From positions 62,001-126,000 of the forward strand of contig NZ_NCXM01000014.1 of assembly GCF_002104765.1 (NCBI RefSeq): a DNA stretch of 64,000 bases, in the 5' to 3' direction. A program made the position numbers and the translations under genes. The notes beneath the pieces are model-generated. The model had not been told where the DNA came from and ran no database searches. It worked only from the letters and a program-made list of their open reading frames with translations. How positions within the stretch are numbered: the first letter of the stretch is position 1; each line of letters begins with the position of its first letter. The stretch is from Mycolicibacterium vulneris. GTDB taxonomy: Bacteria > Actinomycetota > Actinomycetes > Mycobacteriales > Mycobacteriaceae. Shown piece by piece: positions 25,012 to 36,993 of the stretch.

Positions 25012-25819
25012 TAGCGCCGTGGCGGGCACCCTGATTCGCGCCCCGCGCGGCTGGCAACGGGTCGGCGCGCTGTCCAGTCGCATCGGAGCGTTCGCGATCG
25101 TCGAACTGCAGAAACTGCAACACGACAGGACCGAGCTGGTCACCCGGATGGTGCAGCCCGCACTGTGGCTGTTGATCTTCGGGACCACGTTCAGCCACCT
25201 CCATGTCATCCCCACCGGGTCCGTGTCGTATCTGGCGTTTCTGGCACCGGGGATCATCGCCCAGTCGGCACTGTTCATCTCCATTTTCTATGGGATCCAG
25301 ATCATTTGGGACCGGGACGCCGGCGTGCTGGCCAAACTCATGGTGACGCCCGCTCCGGCATCGGCGCTGATCACCGGCAAGGCGTTTGCCGCCGGGGTCC
25401 GTTCGGTGGCCCAGGTGGTCGGGGTGCTCGCACTGGCGTACGTGATGGGTGTCGGCCTGACGGTCAATCCGCTGCGGATCATGGCGGCGATGGCCATCGT
25501 CATGCTCGGCGCCGCGTTCTTCGCCTGCCTGTCGATGACCCTGGCCGGCCTGGTGCGCAGCCGCGACCGCCTGATGGGCATCGGCCAGGCGATCACCATG
25601 CCACTGTTCTTCGCGTCCAACGCGCTGTACCCGGTCGACATCATGCCGGCGTGGTTGCACGTGCTGAGCAAGGTCAACCCACTCAGTTACGAGGTGAACG
25701 CGCTGCGGGCGCTGCTGATCGGCACGCCCTTCAATCCCGCGGACATCATCGTTCTGGTGGTGGCCGCCGTGCTCGGAATCGTCACGGCATCAACGCTTTT
25801 GCGCCGTCTGGTCGCCTGA
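25001..25819 (+). CDS. ABC-2 type permease (DrrB-like)
   Basis: 272 residues from GTG 25001, with AAAGGTGG about 7 nt before it. It has six hydrophobic segments, a soluble N-terminus and the ABC-2 membrane signature near residues 180-225 (GLVRSRDRLMGIGQAITMPLFFASNALYP, then LHVLSKVNPLSYEVNALR). With the ATPase it should form an exporter in the cytoplasmic membrane. The substrate is unknown; MarR control points to a drug, phenolic compound or lipid. Confidence 0.92.
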   Translation: MSVDSAVAGTLIRAPRGWQRVGALSSRIGAFAIVELQKLQHDRTELVTRMVQPALWLLIFGTTFSHLHVIPTGSVSYLAFLAPGIIAQSALFISIFYGIQIIWDRDAGVLAKLMVTPAPASALITGKAFAAGVRSVAQVVGVLALAYVMGVGLTVNPLRIMAAMAIVMLGAAFFACLSMTLAGLVRSRDRLMGIGQAITMPLFFASNALYPVDIMPAWLHVLSKVNPLSYEVNALRALLIGTPFNPADIIVLVVAAVLGIVTASTLLRRLVA

Positions 25820-25823
25820 TGCG

Positions 25824-25860
25824 TTGCGCATGCGATAGCGCATGCGTTAGCGCATCGCAA
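25824..25860. repeat. Dense GCGCATGCG palindrome cluster after the ABC operon
   Basis: Over 37 bp the units TTGCGCATGCGA, TAGCGCATGCGTT and AGCGCATCGCAA follow one another. They form several overlapping inverted repeats and an overall imperfect palindrome (TTGCG at one end, CGCAA at the other). It starts 4 bp after the permease stop. It could fold into alternative hairpins and end transcription without a T-run, or bind a protein. The 234-bp gap (25820-26053) holds this repeat, GTTAGCTAAC at 25927-25936 and the fbpC promoter, which I could not place. Confidence 0.45.
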
Positions 25861-26047
25861 GATGGGCGTATGGTTCCGAGAGCCGATCGTGACCCGACCG
25901 TGACGATTTCTGGGCGAGGCTCAATCGTTAGCTAACCGCGATCTGACATCCCGGCCGCGACAACCGAATTCGGCCCTCTCGTTGTGTTTGACTCCCCGAG
26001 AACAGATTCGACCGCACCCTGCGGCAGATGAAAGTTGGGATGGGTAG

Positions 26048-27079
<1,032 letters not shown>

Positions 27080-27090
27080 GGCCAAGGCCG

Positions 27091-27138
27091 GCATCGGCAG
27101 TAGCGCACCGGTCAGCGCTACTGCCGATGCTCTTTTTC
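27091..27138 (+). terminator. Strong intrinsic terminator of fbpC
   Basis: GCATCGGCAGTAGCGC (27091-27106) pairs perfectly with its complement at 27115-27130 over an 8-nt loop, and TCTTTTTC follows. A 16-bp perfect stem with a T-tract is unusually good for a mycobacterium. It starts 12 bp after the fbpC stop and ends at the stop of the convergent DUF1275 gene. Confidence 0.85.
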
Positions 27139-27847
27139 ACGCCTCGTCCAGCAGGGCCCGGCGATCGGAGTGGAAATACGTGTAGCCGGTGGTCAGCGCG
27201 CACACGACGGTGGCCACCACCAGCATCCACGTACCGTTGACCAGCGTGCTGATGAAGCCGCCCACCGTCGCGCCCACCGCGAAGCTGGCGAACAGCAGGA
27301 AGTAGCCCAGCCAGTCCGCCGCGGATCCGCCTGCGATGTGGCGCTCGACCCCCTGGCCCATCTTCACCAGCGTGCCGGTCACGTAGCTCAGCGGGACCGA
27401 CACCTCGCCGTCCTTGACGAACGACGTGTTCAACGCGCCAATCCCGAAGGCCACCAACATGATTGGCGCGAAGTCGAGCAGATTCTCTTCCCAGCCCTCG
27501 TCGACGACGTCCACCACGGTGGCCGCCGCCAGGCTGAACGTCGTCAGCACCGTCGGGCCGTGCGGGTGGGCCACCCAGAAATGCCGCCGGCAGACCGAGG
27601 CGACCACCACGCCCGCGACGAAGCAGACGATCAACACCCCCGCCGTGGCCGACAGCAGCACGTCGCCGCGGAAATATCCGAGCACCGCGCGCTGGGCGTT
27701 GCCGGTCATGAAGGTCACGAAGTAGCCGGCGGAGTGGGTGAAGGCGGTGGCCCCCAGCACGCCCGCGAGCGCCGCCAGCACCCACGACAACCGCGACTCG
27801 CTGTTGTATATCTCACTCGGCACACGCACATGCTTCCAGACGGCCAC
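27137..27847 (-). CDS. DUF1275 (YoaK-like) membrane protein
   Basis: 236 residues from GTG 27847. About six hydrophobic segments and the family signature HSAGYFVTFMTGNAQRAVLG near residue 38 identify DUF1275. It is an integral membrane protein of unknown function, sometimes linked with transport. It occupies the place of Rv0128. It follows mak with a 21-bp gap on the same strand and may be the last gene of the treS-mak transcript. Confidence 0.85.
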   Translation of the reverse strand: MAVWKHVRVPSEIYNSESRLSWVLAALAGVLGATAFTHSAGYFVTFMTGNAQRAVLGYFRGDVLLSATAGVLIVCFVAGVVVASVCRRHFWVAHPHGPTVLTTFSLAAATVVDVVDEGWEENLLDFAPIMLVAFGIGALNTSFVKDGEVSVPLSYVTGTLVKMGQGVERHIAGGSAADWLGYFLLFASFAVGATVGGFISTLVNGTWMLVVATVVCALTTGYTYFHSDRRALLDEA

Positions 27848-27868
27848 GACGCGCGCAGCGGAGGCAAG

Positions 27869-29227
27869 CTAGCCCGATAGACGAGCGATGGAGCGCAACG
27901 GAATCGGCAGCCAGCCCGGCCGGTGCCGCGCCTCGTAGCCGGCCTCGTAGACGGCCTTGTCCAGCTCGTAGGCGGCGAGCAGCGGCGCAGAGTCGCGGGG
28001 GTCGGTCCCGGAGGCGGCCGCATAGCCGTCGCAGAACGCCGTCCGGTTGCGCTCGACCCATTCGCGGGCGCGCGCCGCCAACTGCTTGTCGTCCGCATGA
28101 TCCACCAGCGGCCCGTAGGCGGCGTACTCGAACGACCGCAGCACGCCGGCCACGTCGCGCAACGGCGAATCGGGTGCGCGTCGCTCCTCGAGCGGCTGTC
28201 CCGGTTCACCCTCGAAATCGATCAGCAGCCACCGCTCCGGCGTGCGCAGCACCTGGCCCAGGTGCAGATCGCCGTGCACGCGCTGCACGGTGATCTGCTC
28301 GGTGTCCAGCTTTTGGAAGCGCTCCTCGATCCTCCCCGCGTGCTCCTTGAGCTCGGGCACCAGTGCCACGGTCGCCGACAGCCGCGAGAGCATGTTGTCC
28401 ACCGGGAAGGCGGCATGCGAGGTTCCGAGGGTCTCGGCCAGAGTTGCGTGCACCGACGCCACCGCCTCGCCCAGGCGATAGGACTCACCGGCGAAGTCGC
28501 CGCCGACCTCGTACGCGTACAGGTCACCCTCGGCGAACAGGTCGCGGACGCTGGCGGTGGCCATCGCCCAACCCTCGGCGGCGTTGGCGGCGAACGCGGT
28601 CACCATGCCCAACGGCCACGCCGCCTCGGCGTTGCCGTCCGCGCCGGTCATCTCGTAGGTCCCCAACAGCCGTGCGACGTGCGGGTTGCCGGCCCGGCCG
28701 AGCACGCGGTTCAGCTCGATGTCGGGGTTGATGCCGCTGCTGACCCGACGGAACACCTTGAAGATGGCGTCCCGGTCGAAGATGACGCTGGTGTTGGACT
28801 GTTCGGCGTCCGATACGTGCGCCATCGCCTCCAGCGGCAGCACAGCATCCGGTTCCTTGGCGAATTTCACCTCGGTGCCCGACGCACTGCTACGCGAAGC
28901 GGACGAGTCGATCAGCGAGAGCAGGCACTGCGGCGCGTCGGCGTCATACATCGCGTCGAAGCCGGTCCGGTCGTCGACGGCGCCGATGGTCGCGACGCTG
29001 CTGTATTCGGAGACCGGGGCGGCATCCCACCGCACGATCACCTGGTATTGGTGCCGGGAACCGTCGGCGTAGTCGACGTCGACGAGCACCAGGTCGAGGC
29101 CGTCGTCGAGCGGGACGACCACGCTCGCCTCGGCGCCGGACAGTTTGCGGTTGCGCCCGGCGTACCAGCGTTGTTGTGGAAGCCACTCAGACCAGGGCAG
29201 CTTGGCCGGCTGAGTCATTTGCGCCAC
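27869..29227 (-). CDS. mak: Maltokinase
   Basis: 452 residues. The kinase core follows the aminoglycoside-phosphotransferase plan: [12 protein letters not shown] carries the catalytic Asp310, and LLIDFEGEP the metal-binding Asp327. The N-terminal cap domain opens with [10 protein letters not shown]. It phosphorylates maltose, made by TreS, to maltose-1-phosphate, which GlgE then polymerises into alpha-glucan. treS lies 46 bp upstream on the same strand, so the pathway pair is kept. It matches Rv0127. Confidence 0.96.
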   Translation of the reverse strand: MAQMTQPAKLPWSEWLPQQRWYAGRNRKLSGAEASVVVPLDDGLDLVLVDVDYADGSRHQYQVIVRWDAAPVSEYSSVATIGAVDDRTGFDAMYDADAPQCLLSLIDSSASRSSASGTEVKFAKEPDAVLPLEAMAHVSDAEQSNTSVIFDRDAIFKVFRRVSSGINPDIELNRVLGRAGNPHVARLLGTYEMTGADGNAEAAWPLGMVTAFAANAAEGWAMATASVRDLFAEGDLYAYEVGGDFAGESYRLGEAVASVHATLAETLGTSHAAFPVDNMLSRLSATVALVPELKEHAGRIEERFQKLDTEQITVQRVHGDLHLGQVLRTPERWLLIDFEGEPGQPLEERRAPDSPLRDVAGVLRSFEYAAYGPLVDHADDKQLAARAREWVERNRTAFCDGYAAASGTDPRDSAPLLAAYELDKAVYEAGYEARHRPGWLPIPLRSIARLSG

Positions 29228-29273
29228 TCCTTCTCATCGGCTCCGCTGCGCATCGTCGCGGCGCGAGTGGAAA

Positions 29274-31055
<1,782 letters not shown>

Positions 31056-31167
31056 GATGCCACGGGTACCCTGGGCGCGACTTCCGGAATCACACCCCCA
31101 CGTTTACAACCAAACACGCCCGGCAGCAAACGAATTCGCCACCGGTCGCGTCCCGTCGGCGCGGATG

Positions 31168-32250
31168 TCAGGCCGGCGGCCCCTCCGCCAGGGTGATGTT
31201 GGCGGTGCGCTCGCCACCATCGTTGGACCGGTAGTGCACCGCGATGGTGTCCCCGGGGTGGTGCGGGACGAGCACCTCTGTCATGGACGTCGCGCCGGTG
31301 ATCGCGACGTTGTCGACGCCGGTGATGAGGTCGCCGGGCGCGATCCCGGCGGCGCCGGCGGGACCGGTGTTGACCACCCGTTGCACCCGCGCGCCCGTGC
31401 CGTTGTTGTCCATCACACCCAGGCCGAGGAAGGCCGTGGGACCGATGTGCACGGTGTTCGAGGCGGCGCCCGACCGGATCTGTCCGGCAACTCCCATCGC
31501 GCGCCCGATCGGGATGGCGAAGCCCTGCCCGCCCGACATCTTGTAGCTGTCGGTGGCGGCGGTGTCCACGCCGATCACCTGCCCGGCGTTGTTCACCATC
31601 GGCCCGCCGGAGTCGCCCGGCTTGATCGGGGCGTCCGCCTGGATCAGACCGCCCAGGCTCTCCTGGGCACCGGTCAGCGTGTCGGTCGCCGAGACGCTCT
31701 GGTTGAGCGCGACGACCTTGCCGGCCACCGCGTTGGGCGTACCGCCCTGGCCGTTGACGTTGCCGAGCGCGACGATCGGCTCCCCCACCGTGGCCTCGCC
31801 GCCGATGGCGACGGTGGGAAGGCCGCTCGCGCCGCGCAGTTGCAGCACCGCGATGTCCTGCGTGCGGTCGTAGCCGACCACGTCAACGGCGTAGGTCTGC
31901 CCGTTGCCGACGTCGAATGCGCTGATGTCGGTGGCGCCGGAGATCACGTGGTTGTTGGTCAGGACGACGCCGTTGGGATCGATCACGATGCCGGTGCCGG
32001 CGCCGACCGCGTTGTTGTAGCCGAATTTGGTGTCGATGTTGACCACCTGCGGCCCGACCTGACCGACCATCGCCGAAGGGTCGATTGGCGCCTGGGGGCG
32101 GTCGGTGAACCGGTCCAGCGCGAAATTCGACGGCGCCGCCGACGCCGGCGCGAGGCCCACGCCGGACCCCAAACCGAGGCCCAGTGCAACCACGGTCAGC
32201 ACGCTGACCAACCATGACCACAAGACCGGGCGGTGCTGCGATTTGCTCAT
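31168..32250 (-). CDS. pepA: Secreted trypsin-like serine protease with PDZ domain (PepA)
   Basis: 360 residues from ATG 32250, with AGGAGG about 10 nt upstream. Residues 1-38 form a signal peptide ending PASA. The catalytic triad is His101 (TNNHVIS), Asp132 (TQDIAVLQL) and Ser214 (KPGDSGGP). A PDZ domain fills the C-terminal 100 residues (GARVQRVVNTGPAGAAGI). It is an HtrA-like envelope protease and the equivalent of Rv0125 (Mtb32A antigen). It reads in the same direction as treS but has its own 112-bp gap. Confidence 0.95.
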   Translation of the reverse strand: MSKSQHRPVLWSWLVSVLTVVALGLGLGSGVGLAPASAAPSNFALDRFTDRPQAPIDPSAMVGQVGPQVVNIDTKFGYNNAVGAGTGIVIDPNGVVLTNNHVISGATDISAFDVGNGQTYAVDVVGYDRTQDIAVLQLRGASGLPTVAIGGEATVGEPIVALGNVNGQGGTPNAVAGKVVALNQSVSATDTLTGAQESLGGLIQADAPIKPGDSGGPMVNNAGQVIGVDTAATDSYKMSGGQGFAIPIGRAMGVAGQIRSGAASNTVHIGPTAFLGLGVMDNNGTGARVQRVVNTGPAGAAGIAPGDLITGVDNVAITGATSMTEVLVPHHPGDTIAVHYRSNDGGERTANITLAEGPPA

Positions 32251-32423
32251 CGGTGTCACCCTCCTGCTTCGCGGTAAAGAACAAACTGTCCCGGCCTCAG
32301 GATCTTGGCGGCACATTTGTGTGTATATAACCGTAATGCAGGTAGCTATGCACGACATGTGCCAGGTCTGATGCGCCTCATCTGCTTCCCGTCCCTATTT
32401 GCCGCTCGTCCTAAGCTGACCCG

Positions 32424-32840
32424 GTGGGCGATTTCGACCCCAAGGCCAACTTCAGCCGGTCCCCGGTGGCCCGGCTGGCCACGGTCGCGCCCGGTGGCCT
32501 GCCGCACCTGGTGCCGGTGGTTTTTACGGTCGCCGGCGACACCGGCGACGTCATCTACACGGCCGTCGACGCGAAGCCGAAAACTACGCGGCGGCTGCGC
32601 CGCCTGGCCAACATCGACGACAACCCCCGGGTGACCCTGCTCGTCGATCACTACGCCGATGATTGGACCCAGCTGTGGTGGGTGCGCGCCGACGGCCTCG
32701 CGACCGTCCACACCGACGGGGACGCCGTCGATCTCGGCCGCCGCCTGCTGCGCGCGAAATATCCCCAGTACCAGTCGGTTTCGCTGGACGGCCCGGTGAT
32801 CGAGGTCGCGGTGCAGCGCTGGTCCAGCTGGCATTATTGA
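32424..32840 (+). CDS. PPOX-class F420-dependent protein (Rv0121c type)
   Basis: 138 residues from GTG 32424. The split-barrel flavin/F420 fold is seen in [22 protein letters not shown] and [11 protein letters not shown]. The family (TIGR03668) is limited to F420-making bacteria, and Rv0121c is the H37Rv equivalent, so F420 rather than FMN is the likely cofactor. The substrate is unknown. The gap to pepA (173 bp) must contain both divergent promoters. The next gene on the strand, fusA2, starts 144 bp on and probably has its own promoter. Confidence 0.85.
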   Translation: MGDFDPKANFSRSPVARLATVAPGGLPHLVPVVFTVAGDTGDVIYTAVDAKPKTTRRLRRLANIDDNPRVTLLVDHYADDWTQLWWVRADGLATVHTDGDAVDLGRRLLRAKYPQYQSVSLDGPVIEVAVQRWSSWHY

Positions 32841-32984
32841 GTAGCGCGCCGAAAGCCGCGGCGCGGCTGCGGGTACCTGATCTGGCCCGACGGTCTTGTG
32901 GTCGACCGAAGTTCGGTGAATGGTAGCTAGATAGGTGCTAACTAGGTCAGCAACGGCGCGCCCTGGGCAACCTGGAGGAAAGTC

Positions 32985-35144
32985 ATGGCCGACAGGACAA
33001 ATACTTCCCAAGGAGCGGGGAGCGCTCCCACCGCCGACGGTCCGGACGAAATTCGCAACGTCGTGCTGGTGGGTCCGTCCGGTGGCGGCAAAACCACACT
33101 CGTAGAAGCCCTGTTGGTCGCCGCCGGTGTGCTGACCCGGAGTGGCTCGGTCGCCGACGGCAGCACGGTCTGCGACTACGACGATGCCGAGATCCGCCAG
33201 CAACGATCGGTGGGTGTCGCCGTGGCGTCCCTGTCGCACGACGGCGTCAAGGTGAACCTGGTCGACACGCCCGGATACGCCGACTTCGTCGGCGAGTTGC
33301 GGGCCGGGCTGCGCGCCGCGGATTGCGCGCTGTTCGTCATCGCGGCCAACGAAGGCGTCGACGAGCCCACCAAATCGCTGTGGCAGGAATGCAACCAGGT
33401 TGGCATGCCCCGCGCCGTGGTGATCACCAAGCTCGACCACACCCGGGCGAATTACGCCGAGGCGCTGGCCGCCGCGCAGAATGCGTTCGGCGACAAGGTC
33501 TTACCGCTCTATCTGCCCACCGACCTGCCGTCCTGCACCGGCCTGATCGGGCTGCTCTCGCAGACCCGTTACGAATACACCGGCGGCAACCGCACCGTGC
33601 AGCCACCGAATCCCTCCGACGCCGAGCAGATCGAGGAGGCGCGCGGCGCCCTGATCGAGGGAATCATCGAGGAGTCCGAGGACGAGTCGCTGATGGAGCG
33701 CTATCTCGGGGGCGAGGCCATCGACGAATCCGTGCTCATTCAGGACCTCGAGCGCGCCGTCGCCCGGGGGTCGTTCTTTCCGGTGATCCCGGTCTGCAGC
33801 AGCAGCGGCGTCGGCACCCTGGAATTGCTGGAGGTCGCCACGCGCGGGTTCCCGTCACCGATGGAACACCCGCTGCCCGAGGTCTTCACACAGGTCGGTG
33901 CGCCGCACGCCGGCCTGAAGTGCGCCGCGGACGCGCCGCTGCTCGCGGAGGTGGTGAAGACGACGTCGGACCCGTACGTGGGCAGGGTCAGCCTTGTCCG
34001 GGTGTTCTCCGGCACCATCAGGCCCGACGCGACTGTTCATGTGTCGGGCCATTTTGCGTCGTTCTTCGGCACGTCCAACGGCGATGGCCATGCGCATCCA
34101 GACCACGACGAGGACGAGCGCATCGGGGTGCTGTCCTTCCCGCTGGGCAAGCAGCAGCGCCCGGCGGCGGCCGTGGTGGCGGGTGACATCTGCGCGATCG
34201 GCAAACTGAGCCGCGCCGAAACCGGTGACACGCTTTCGGACAAGTCGGAGCCGTTGGTGTTGAAGCCGTGGACCATGCCCGAGCCGCTGTTGCCGGTCGC
34301 GATCGCGGCGCACGCCAAGACCGACGAGGACAAGCTGTCGGTGGGATTGGGACGGTTGGCCGCCGAGGATCCGACGCTGCGTATCGAGCAGAACCCCGAA
34401 ACCCACCAGGTCGTGCTGTGGTGCATGGGCGAGTCACACGCGGGTGTCGTGCTCGACGCGCTGGCCAATCGGTACGGCGTCACCGTCGACACCGTTGAAC
34501 TGCGGGTCCCGCTGCGAGAAACGTTTGGCGGCAAGGCAAAAGGCCACGGCCGCCACGTCAAGCAGTCCGGCGGGCACGGCCAGTACGCGGTATGCGAGAT
34601 CGAGGTGGAGCCGCTGCCGGAAGGCTCCGGGTTCGAATTCGTCGACAAGGTGGTCGGCGGAGCGGTGCCGCGGCAGTTCATCCCGAGCGTGGAGAAGGGC
34701 GTGCGGGCGCAGATGGAGAAGGGCGTGCACGCGGGCTATCCGGTGGTCGACATCCGCGTCACCCTGCTCGACGGCAAGGCGCACAGCGTCGACTCGTCGG
34801 ACTTCGCATTCCAGATGGCGGGCTCGCTGGCGCTGCGCGAGGCCGCCGCGGCGACCAAGGTGGCGCTGCTCGAGCCCATCGACGAGATCTCGGTGCTGGT
34901 GCCCGACCATTTCGTCGGCGCGGTGATGGGTGACCTGTCCAGCCGGCGCGGCCGGGTGCTCGGCTCCGACACCGCCGGCAACGAGCGCACCGTGGTCAAG
35001 GCCGAGGTGCCGCAGGTGGAGTTGACGCGCTACGCGATCGACCTGCGGTCCCTTGCGCACGGCGCCGCCTCGTTCACCCGCTCTTTCGCCCGCTACGAAC
35101 CCATGCCGGAATCCGCGGCCGCCCGGCTCAACGCCACCGTCTAG
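32985..35144 (+). CDS. fusA2: Elongation factor G-like GTPase FusA2
   Basis: 719 residues. G1 is GPSGGGKTT (residues 30-38), G3 is DTPGYADF, and G4 is the variant TKLDH instead of NKxD. EF-G domains II-V follow (KGHGRHVKQSGGHGQYA, FVDKVVGGAVP). The P-loop is GPSGGGKT where true EF-G has AHIDAGKT, which sets this paralogue apart. Its role is not settled; relatives lack full translocase activity. AGGAGGAAA precedes ATG 32985 closely. It matches Rv0120c and ends 12 bp from convergent fadD7. Confidence 0.94.
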   Translation: MADRTNTSQGAGSAPTADGPDEIRNVVLVGPSGGGKTTLVEALLVAAGVLTRSGSVADGSTVCDYDDAEIRQQRSVGVAVASLSHDGVKVNLVDTPGYADFVGELRAGLRAADCALFVIAANEGVDEPTKSLWQECNQVGMPRAVVITKLDHTRANYAEALAAAQNAFGDKVLPLYLPTDLPSCTGLIGLLSQTRYEYTGGNRTVQPPNPSDAEQIEEARGALIEGIIEESEDESLMERYLGGEAIDESVLIQDLERAVARGSFFPVIPVCSSSGVGTLELLEVATRGFPSPMEHPLPEVFTQVGAPHAGLKCAADAPLLAEVVKTTSDPYVGRVSLVRVFSGTIRPDATVHVSGHFASFFGTSNGDGHAHPDHDEDERIGVLSFPLGKQQRPAAAVVAGDICAIGKLSRAETGDTLSDKSEPLVLKPWTMPEPLLPVAIAAHAKTDEDKLSVGLGRLAAEDPTLRIEQNPETHQVVLWCMGESHAGVVLDALANRYGVTVDTVELRVPLRETFGGKAKGHGRHVKQSGGHGQYAVCEIEVEPLPEGSGFEFVDKVVGGAVPRQFIPSVEKGVRAQMEKGVHAGYPVVDIRVTLLDGKAHSVDSSDFAFQMAGSLALREAAAATKVALLEPIDEISVLVPDHFVGAVMGDLSSRRGRVLGSDTAGNERTVVKAEVPQVELTRYAIDLRSLAHGAASFTRSFARYEPMPESAAARLNATV

Positions 35145-35156
35145 AACCCCTGCCGT

Positions 35157-36752
35157 TCAGGCCTTGCGGCCGAACTGATCGGCCACCGCGCGGCGGTCCA
35201 GCGATCCCTTCGCGGTGTGCGGCAGCTCGCCGGCCTGCTGGAACTCGGCCGGAACCTCGAAGGGCGCCAGGCGGTCACGGCAGAACGCCGTCAGTTCGTC
35301 GGCCGTCGGCGCGGCCGACCCGCGGGCGACGATCACCGCGGCCACCGTCTCGCCGTAGAGCTTGTCCGGCATGCCGAACACGCCCACCTCGAGCACGTCG
35401 GGGTGGGTGGCCAGGATGCCCTCGACGCGCTCCGGCGAGATCTTCTCCCCGCCTCGGTTGATGAGTTCCTTGATGCGTCCGCGGATGACGAGGTCGCCGG
35501 CTGGCGACAGGGTGCCCAGGTCGCCGGTGTGCAGCCAGCCCTGGGTGAAGTTGGCGGCCGTGATGGACGGGTCGCCGAGGTAGCCGCGCACCACGGTCGG
35601 GCCGTGCAGCCACACCTCGCCGACGGTCTCCGCGGGCAGCGCCTGGCCGTCGGGCCCGGCGATCCGGATTTCCGGTCCGGTCGACCGGCCGACGAGACCT
35701 GGTGTGGCACCGGGATTTTCGCTGCTGCCCGCGCCCCCGATGGCCGTCGTCGCCACCTGGTGGGTCGACTCGGTCATCCCGAACGCGCACACCACCGGCG
35801 CCGAGAACGTGTCGTGCAGCGCCTGCGCCGTCTCGGCGGTCAGCGGCGCGCTGCAACTGCGGATGAATCGCAGGGCGTGCGTCCCGCCCGGTTGCTCGGT
35901 CCGGGCGCGCTCCAGCAAGATCTGATGGATCGTCGGGACGGCGGTGTACCAGGTGGCCCCGACGGCCTCGATGTCGTCCCAGAACGTGTGCGCCGAGAAC
36001 TTTCCGCGCGCGGGCAGCAACACCGCTCCCCCGGACACCAGGGTGCCCAGCAGCGCGGCGAGCAGGCCGTGCCCGTGGTAGAGCGGCATCACCGCCACCG
36101 TCGCGTCCCGCGGCCCCAGCCCGTAGCCGGCGATGATGGCCGCCACCGAGCGGGCGACGTTGTAGCGCGTCCAGGGCACCATCTTGGGCACACCGGTGGT
36201 GCCGCCGGTGAACATGATCATGGCGTCGTCGTCGCGCAGCCCCTCCGGCGTGGACACGTCACGCGCGGGTGCCGCGGTGACATCCAGGCTCACCGCCGCG
36301 GCGCCGCCAGACCCGACGGTCACCGCGATCGGCCACCACGGCAAGCCGTCCGGTGTGTCGCTGTCGGCGTCGGCGACCTGGTCGACGAGCACCGCCCGGG
36401 CACCCACCGCGGCGCTGCGTGCACGTTGCTCGGCGACGGGCAGGGCCGGATCCAGTGGCACCACAACGAGATTTGCACGCGACCCGGCCAGCAGCCCGAT
36501 GACGAATTCGGCGTTGCTGCCGGCGCGCAGCGCAACCCGGTCGCCCGCGACCAGGCCGCCGGCCTTCAGCTGGGCGGCCAGATCGTCGATCAACCGGATC
36601 ACCTCGCGGTAGGTGACCGGTATGCGCTCGGCGGTCACGACCAGCGCCCGTGCCTCGGGTGACCGGCGTGCCGCCGCCTCGACCAGATCGGCGATGCCGG
36701 GGCTGGCGGATTCCGTCGACCCCTCGCCGGTGGTGATCGCGTCAGTTGTCAT
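35157..36752 (-). CDS. fadD7: Acyl-CoA synthetase FadD7, probable oxalate-CoA ligase
   Basis: 531 residues of the ANL superfamily. The ATP loop MFTGGTTGVPKMVPWT spans about 180-195, the GFGMTE-like motif is CAFGMTES, and the hinge block LHTGDLGTLSPAGDLVIRGRIKELINRGGEKISP precedes the C-terminal Lys domain (HTAKGSLDRR). The partner gene oxcA is divergent across 241 bp. Oxalyl-CoA decarboxylase needs oxalyl-CoA, and plant and yeast oxalate ligases (AAE3/Pcs60) belong to the same clade, so oxalate is the likely substrate. It matches Rv0119. Confidence 0.9.
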   Translation of the reverse strand: MTTDAITTGEGSTESASPGIADLVEAAARRSPEARALVVTAERIPVTYREVIRLIDDLAAQLKAGGLVAGDRVALRAGSNAEFVIGLLAGSRANLVVVPLDPALPVAEQRARSAAVGARAVLVDQVADADSDTPDGLPWWPIAVTVGSGGAAAVSLDVTAAPARDVSTPEGLRDDDAMIMFTGGTTGVPKMVPWTRYNVARSVAAIIAGYGLGPRDATVAVMPLYHGHGLLAALLGTLVSGGAVLLPARGKFSAHTFWDDIEAVGATWYTAVPTIHQILLERARTEQPGGTHALRFIRSCSAPLTAETAQALHDTFSAPVVCAFGMTESTHQVATTAIGGAGSSENPGATPGLVGRSTGPEIRIAGPDGQALPAETVGEVWLHGPTVVRGYLGDPSITAANFTQGWLHTGDLGTLSPAGDLVIRGRIKELINRGGEKISPERVEGILATHPDVLEVGVFGMPDKLYGETVAAVIVARGSAAPTADELTAFCRDRLAPFEVPAEFQQAGELPHTAKGSLDRRAVADQFGRKA

Positions 36753-36816
36753 CGACGCACTCCTTCCACTCCCGCTACGGATGCCACCCTGCCGGGCGGC
36801 CCTTCGCTGCGTCCAA

Positions 36817-36839
36817 TATCGATTGGCTCACGATCGATA
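36817..36839. promoter_or_regulatory. Inverted repeat TATCGAT-N9-ATCGATA between fadD7 and oxcA
   Basis: Perfect 7-bp arms at 36817-36823 and 36833-36839, inside the 241-bp divergent region. It has the spacing and TATC...GATA character of a LysR-type box. The LysR gene oxyS follows oxcA, so it is the natural candidate binder. Confidence 0.5.
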
Positions 36840-36993
36840 ACCGCTGGCTATTGAATCGCGGTAGCATCGCGCTGACCTGCCACGATAGACGGTGTAAATC
36901 GTTGGATAGTGCCCTCGTCTTGGACACCTGGGGTGCGCTGGGGTCACAGTGATGGCCATAGGCAGTACCGCACAGCATCCGAGGAGTCGCCAC

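Noticed and set aside
25927..25936. GTTAGCTAAC palindrome upstream of fbpC
   Set aside because: Ten base pairs alone are expected by chance in a window of this size; no second copy was seen near it.
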